Positions 60,763 through 64,000 of a stretch of DNA of 64,000 bases are shown here, in pieces (the stretch's first letter is position 1; each line of letters starts with the position of its first letter). The DNA is taken from the NCBI RefSeq assembly GCF_031127805.1, contig NZ_JARXHW010000003.1, positions 62,001 to 126,000 on the forward strand, given 5' to 3'. The notes under the pieces were generated by a model. The model searched no databases. It worked only from the letters and a program-made list of their open reading frames with translations, and was not told the origin of the DNA. The position numbers were made by a program, and so were the translations under genes. This DNA is from Thalassobacterium maritimum (GTDB taxonomy: Bacteria > Verrucomicrobiota > Verrucomicrobiia > Opitutales > Coraliomargaritaceae).

Positions 60763-61194
60763 TTACATTTGACTGAAAGAGACGAATTTCAATCGAGCCG
60801 CCGCACAGGCGTTCAGTACATCGATCGAACGATAATGAGGCGAATACGGGTCTGCTTGAATGGTGATGATGGTGCTCTTTTGCATGCGATCCGCCGAAGC
60901 TTTCAGACTGGCAAGGATATGAGTCAGCCCAGTGAGTTCACCATAGATGCTATCGCCAGTCGCCCCACCGTTGAGTAATACCGTGCCATCAGGCAAAATA
61001 TCAATGGTATGCTTCGACGGCAGTTCCGGTGAAGCCGCAGGAGTCGCCAACGAGGGCAACTGAATGCCCAGGTCTGCCTCCTGCTTGACCAATTCCGTGG
61101 TGACCATGAAGAAGACGAGCATCAGAAAGACCACGTCAATCATGGGCGTTAGATCAGGCTTTCCCGCGCTTTCAAATATGTCTGAGGCTTTCAT
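60763..61194 (-). CDS. ExbD/TolR family protein (locus 2, second copy)
   Basis: 143 residues. One TM helix with DLTPMIDVVFLMLVFFMV and the conserved Asp20, then a periplasmic domain (HTIDILPDGTVLLNGGA, SLKASADRMQKSTIITIQAD). The N-terminal tail is short and mixed in charge. It follows the first ExbD by 9 bases and precedes the TonB-like gene. It converts proton flow through ExbB into movement of the TonB-like partner. Confidence 0.94.
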   Translation of the reverse strand: MKASDIFESAGKPDLTPMIDVVFLMLVFFMVTTELVKQEADLGIQLPSLATPAASPELPSKHTIDILPDGTVLLNGGATGDSIYGELTGLTHILASLKASADRMQKSTIITIQADPYSPHYRSIDVLNACAAARLKFVSFSQM

Positions 61195-61203
61195 GAGTGT
61201 TTG

Positions 61204-61620
61204 CTATAAATCGCTCTGATAGGTCGCGAATATGATATCATTAATGCCGTTTTGGGCACAAATGGAGAGCAGTTTATTCACATGCCGGTGTTCCGCCATT
61301 TTGTCTGCCCGCACGACGATCTTGATATTCGGGCTGAGCTTCACTAGGTTGGCCATTTCACGACTGAGCTCAGACTCACTGACGACTTTGGCCCCCGAAT
61401 AGTAGCTACCGTTCGGCAGGACAGAAAAGGTGGCACGATCCTTAATCTCTTTGGGAATGGCCGACTCTTCAGCCACCGCGAGATTCATATCAATCTTTTC
61501 TGCGGCGAGCATGCTGGCGACCGTCATAAAGAAAACGATCAACAAGAAGACCACGTCGATCATCGGAGTGAGATCGAAGCCCTCGCCTTCTTGGGGGACT
61601 TTATAGGTTTGCAGGCTCAT
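61204..61620 (-). CDS. ExbD/TolR family protein (locus 2, first copy)
   Basis: 138 residues. TM helix with DLTPMIDVVFLLIVFFM and conserved Asp22, then a periplasmic domain with SVLPNGSYYSGAKVVSESEL and NIKIVVRADKMAEHRHVNKL. It follows ExbB by 26 bases. As in locus 1, two divergent ExbD copies sit side by side, suggesting a heterodimer under one ExbB pentamer. It differs from the second copy in the N-terminal tail and in most of the periplasmic domain. Confidence 0.94.
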   Translation of the reverse strand: MSLQTYKVPQEGEGFDLTPMIDVVFLLIVFFMTVASMLAAEKIDMNLAVAEESAIPKEIKDRATFSVLPNGSYYSGAKVVSESELSREMANLVKLSPNIKIVVRADKMAEHRHVNKLLSICAQNGINDIIFATYQSDL

Positions 61621-61646
61621 AATACAATGATTGACAATTGTCGCGC

Positions 61647-62480
61647 TTAATTTCCCGGCTTACGGGGTGCGGGTGGTAAGCTACGAACAGTCTTGGCTGT
61701 AGGCATTTCAGCATTATTCACACGCGTGCCGTGCACTAGGTCGCCATACATGTCGTCAAGATACATCGTCATGTCGGCAACCAGTTTGCCGTATTTATTC
61801 TTAAAAAAGAAAAAGAAGAACATGGTCGGAATCCCGACCAGCATACCGGTCGCGGTGGTGATCAAGGCTTCCGAAATATTGCCAGCCAACAAGTCAGGCT
61901 GGCCCATGCCGACAGTCGCGATCGAGCTGAAGGCCTTAACCATGCCAGACACCGTGCCCAACAATCCCAACATGGGCGAGATCGACGCGATAATGGAAAG
62001 ATAATTAATCACCACAAATGGCTGTGCCAGCTCTTTCCCCGAGCCCGCTTCTAAACGCTGCCGGAACAGATCCGTATCAATTTGGCCGCCCCGCACCGAG
62101 TCGAGGCCATGATTCACAATCCGCGTGAGCGGTGTCGGATTCTCCGCACAGAGCTCTTTGGCACCTTCGATATCCAGGTCGCCCAACTTACCACCAAGCT
62201 CCGAGGCCACCTCGTCGTTGAAAAAGTCCTTTGGTCGCAGGGCGATGAAGTTATAAACCGTGAGAGCCAGCGCTGACATAGAAAGAAAGCCGAGCGGATA
62301 CATCGCCCAACCGCCCTGCGCAACCATTTCAAGAAAGCTACGCTCGGAAGTCTCCACAACTGGAGCGGCTCCTTCGGCGGTGGGATCTGCAGTCTGAGCA
62401 AAAGCTAAAGTCGAAGCTCCGACAAAGGCCAGCGCGCAGAAGAGCGTACGTAGTTTGAGTAAGTGTATTTTTGGGTGCAT
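61647..62480 (-). CDS. MotA/TolQ/ExbB proton channel protein (locus 2)
   Basis: 277 residues from ATG 62480; a TTG start at 62498 is possible but would overlap the preceding gene. A cleavable signal-like segment (TLFCALAFVGASTLAFAQ) is followed by a TM helix (MYPLGFLSMSALALTVYNFI), a cytoplasmic loop, and two TM helices around SIISPMLGLLGTVSGMVKAF and ISEALITTATGMLVGIPTMF, the conserved part of the channel. It is the first motor gene of the operon, 7 bases after the TPR gene 62488-63585. Confidence 0.93.
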   Translation of the reverse strand: MHPKIHLLKLRTLFCALAFVGASTLAFAQTADPTAEGAAPVVETSERSFLEMVAQGGWAMYPLGFLSMSALALTVYNFIALRPKDFFNDEVASELGGKLGDLDIEGAKELCAENPTPLTRIVNHGLDSVRGGQIDTDLFRQRLEAGSGKELAQPFVVINYLSIIASISPMLGLLGTVSGMVKAFSSIATVGMGQPDLLAGNISEALITTATGMLVGIPTMFFFFFFKNKYGKLVADMTMYLDDMYGDLVHGTRVNNAEMPTAKTVRSLPPAPRKPGN

Positions 62481-62487
62481 GCGTTTG

Positions 62488-63585
62488 TTACGATTCAAGT
62501 TTGGGTTCTTTTTCTAAGCTGTGGGTATAGGCTGCGTCCGGAAAGAGGAGTCGCATTTCGTCGAGAATATTTTGCGCGATGTCGAGGTCACCAAGTTGCT
62601 GATAACTCAAATAATTGTAGTAGAGACCGACCAATTTCAGACTACTATCTGGCGCCGCCTGAGACAGAGCGTGCCCGAGATACTTCAATGCGAGTTTTGA
62701 GTCCCCCTGCTTGAATGCTTGCACCCCATAAATGAGTTCAAGCTCTCCGAGAATCGCCGCATCCTCCTCTTCGATGTCTAAAGCAGAACTGATGTGGCCC
62801 GTTACTGCAGCGCCCTCCCCGAGTTCTAGAGCCAGGTAGGCGCAACGAAGGCTTAGGCGCTTGCGGTTCAAACCCGTCGCATTATCTGCAAGATGAACAA
62901 ACAAACGATATGCTGGCTCAAACAGCCGCTCATTGGATAGGCGCTGCGCTACGTTCACCGTCTGTACCCGAGATTCCTCGACAGGACGGGCAGCGACTAA
63001 GTTATCGAGTAAATTTAACGCTTTGTCCTTATAGCCTTCGATAAACAGGTGCTCAGCTACTGTATAATAATTTTTAACAATTTCAGCCGGGCTCAAATCC
63101 AAAGCAGTTAATTGCGACATCTCATAGGCCTGAAGCCAATCTCCAGCTTCAATATTCGCTTTAATATATGCATTCACCAGTTTGTGAATATTCGTTGAAC
63201 CTGGCTTAATGCTAGTCAAGGGAACCAAAGGTAACACTTCCTCCTTCAACAATCGAGCTCGTTCGGCAGCATCGGGATGCGACAGTGCGATATTTAACGA
63301 CTCTGTCATAGGCTTATTAATACGAAACTTCTCCATGTGCTGCCATGGCACAATAATGGCCCCGCCCCCTTCGACCATTTCGATTTCAATCCCCTCTTTG
63401 GTAGGATTCACGAAGCGTGCCCCCAGAGGACCGCTCTCCTGCACGATCTCGAGACGAACGGGTTCCAGATTTGAATAGTCAGGCCCCTCATACGTAGCAT
63501 GCGTCACATTTGTAGATAAAACGGAGAGCACAGCTAGAAGCAGCACGAACAGGCGACTCGGATGATCGCTTAGATAATGTATCAT
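62488..63585 (-). CDS. Secreted TPR-like protein (ExbBD locus 2)
   Basis: 365 residues with a signal peptide (LFVLLLAVLSVLSTNVTHA). An N-terminal beta-rich segment (LEPVRLEIVQESGPLGARFV, GGGAIIVPWQHMEKFRI) is followed by helical repeats resembling TPRs (AYEMSQLTALDLSPAEIVKN, DKALNLLDNLVAARPV, AAILGELELIYGVQAFKQGD, SLKLVGLYYNYLSYQQLGD). It starts with a one-base TAATG overlap with the upstream TPR gene and ends 7 bases before ExbB. Probably a periplasmic scaffold of the complex. Confidence 0.83.
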   Translation of the reverse strand: MIHYLSDHPSRLFVLLLAVLSVLSTNVTHATYEGPDYSNLEPVRLEIVQESGPLGARFVNPTKEGIEIEMVEGGGAIIVPWQHMEKFRINKPMTESLNIALSHPDAAERARLLKEEVLPLVPLTSIKPGSTNIHKLVNAYIKANIEAGDWLQAYEMSQLTALDLSPAEIVKNYYTVAEHLFIEGYKDKALNLLDNLVAARPVEESRVQTVNVAQRLSNERLFEPAYRLFVHLADNATGLNRKRLSLRCAYLALELGEGAAVTGHISSALDIEEEDAAILGELELIYGVQAFKQGDSKLALKYLGHALSQAAPDSSLKLVGLYYNYLSYQQLGDLDIAQNILDEMRLLFPDAAYTHSLEKEPKLES

Positions 63586-64000
63586 TACTCAAATTCCTTT
63601 CTGATTAAGGCCGCCCCCTGAGTGCCTTCTAGTCCGGGCGTGAGTACGAAAGCGTCATAAACCATCTGCACACTCTCGCGATCGTTCATTTGCTGGAGCA
63701 CTTGAATGTCTTCATAGAAGCCCATCGCCAATTCTTCCTTAAATCCGGGATAAGCCAGAATGATACGTTCAAAAAATCCGTGTGCTTCGGACAGTTTCCC
63801 CTCGGCTGCATAAGCACGGCCAATTTCAAGCAGTGCGCGCGCATGCATCTGACCTCTCCATTCATTGCGCTGTAAAATAGTCTCCAAAATCTCACGAGAG
63901 GCGGCATAATTGCCTCGCTGTGTTTCCAACCGGCCAATTTCAAAGGCGGCCTCCCCCGCGGCATCCAACTGTGTGAAGCGCTTAATCACCATTTGATACG
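63585..64000 (-). CDS. TPR-like protein (5' part cut by window edge)
   Basis: The frame has no stop between 63585 and the window edge and begins upstream of it; an internal ATG at 63992 is unlikely to be the true start because the sequence there (YQMVIKRFTQLDAAGEAAFE) looks like the inside of a repeat. Visible TPR-like helices include EAAFEIGRLETQRGNYAASR, ARALLEIGRAYAAEGKLSEA and GFFERIILAYPGF. It overlaps the next TPR gene by one base (TAATG). Likely another scaffold for the ExbBD system; the full length is unknown. Confidence 0.82.
   Translation of the reverse strand, partial: YQMVIKRFTQLDAAGEAAFEIGRLETQRGNYAASREILETILQRNEWRGQMHARALLEIGRAYAAEGKLSEAHGFFERIILAYPGFKEELAMGFYEDIQVLQQMNDRESVQMVYDAFVLTPGLEGTQGAALIRKEFE

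Noticed and set aside
1..64000. Search for tRNA, rRNA, transposase, integrase, toxin-antitoxin and phage genes
   Set aside because: None could be recognised on either strand, so no mobile element or island boundary is claimed.

Overview
The window looks like a chromosomal polysaccharide-degradation region of a marine-type Verrucomicrobiota, most likely of the Opitutales/Puniceicoccales (Coraliomargarita-like) group. The grounds are eight secreted proteins with PEP-CTERM tails, a Verru_Chthon cassette protein A homologue, three LacI-type regulators with the N-terminal style common in that group, a sulfatase, and many carbohydrate-active enzymes. No tRNA, rRNA, CRISPR array, transposase or phage gene was recognised.

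Layout. 1-8.4 kb: the end of a secreted golvesin-repeat protein, two divergent PEP-CTERM genes, a GH9-like discoidin protein, LacI regulator 1 and a small secreted protein. 8.4-22 kb: a xylan/xyloglucan-like set with a PEP-CTERM protein, an acetylesterase of the sialate O-acetylesterase type, GH10, a PEP-CTERM protein, GH31 and GH39 in one operon, divergent GH3, and a glycosidase whose 3' end has been lost to a repeat. GH10, GH31, GH39 and GH3 lack signal peptides, so the last steps look intracellular. 22.4-26.2 kb: an ExbB-ExbD-ExbD operon ending in a membrane-anchored coiled-coil protein with a sugar-binding-like C-terminal domain. 26.4-44.3 kb: a sulfated polyuronate locus with an autotransporter-strand PEP-CTERM protein, two polysaccharide-lyase-like proteins, a parallel beta-helix protein, Verru_Chthon protein A with a partner, and a sodium symporter-sulfatase-LacI operon divergent from a 2-hydroxyacid dehydrogenase. 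44.5-56.6 kb: a CE15-like glucuronoyl esterase, an FAD oxidoreductase, duplicated PEP-CTERM genes, LacI regulator 3, GH28, a cytoplasmic heparinase II/III-like protein, a short GH115-like protein, a LamG-like PEP-CTERM protein and an SGNH hydrolase. 56.7-64 kb: a long leftward operon, open at the window edge, of TPR, TPR, ExbB, ExbD, ExbD, TonB-like protein with a PA14-like C-terminus, TPR lipoprotein and a membrane-anchored solute-binding protein.

Regulation. Four different palindromic motifs recur in intergenic DNA in front of distinct gene sets. Three sit at or near a LacI gene: TGTTACAGTCACA with the 6.4 kb LacI, TTTACNCGTAAA with the 38.5 kb LacI, and ATTCAYATYATTGAAT with the 49.4 kb LacI. 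The fourth, centred on CACGTG, precedes the secreted, xylan-type and first ExbBD genes and has no evident regulator here. Together they suggest several separately induced substrate programmes packed side by side.

The most unusual content is the pair of ExbB-ExbD-ExbD modules whose TonB-position partner ends in a PA14/galactose-binding-like domain instead of a TonB C-terminal domain, with no TonB-dependent receptor in the window. All family assignments rest on reading the protein sequences by eye; no database search was run.
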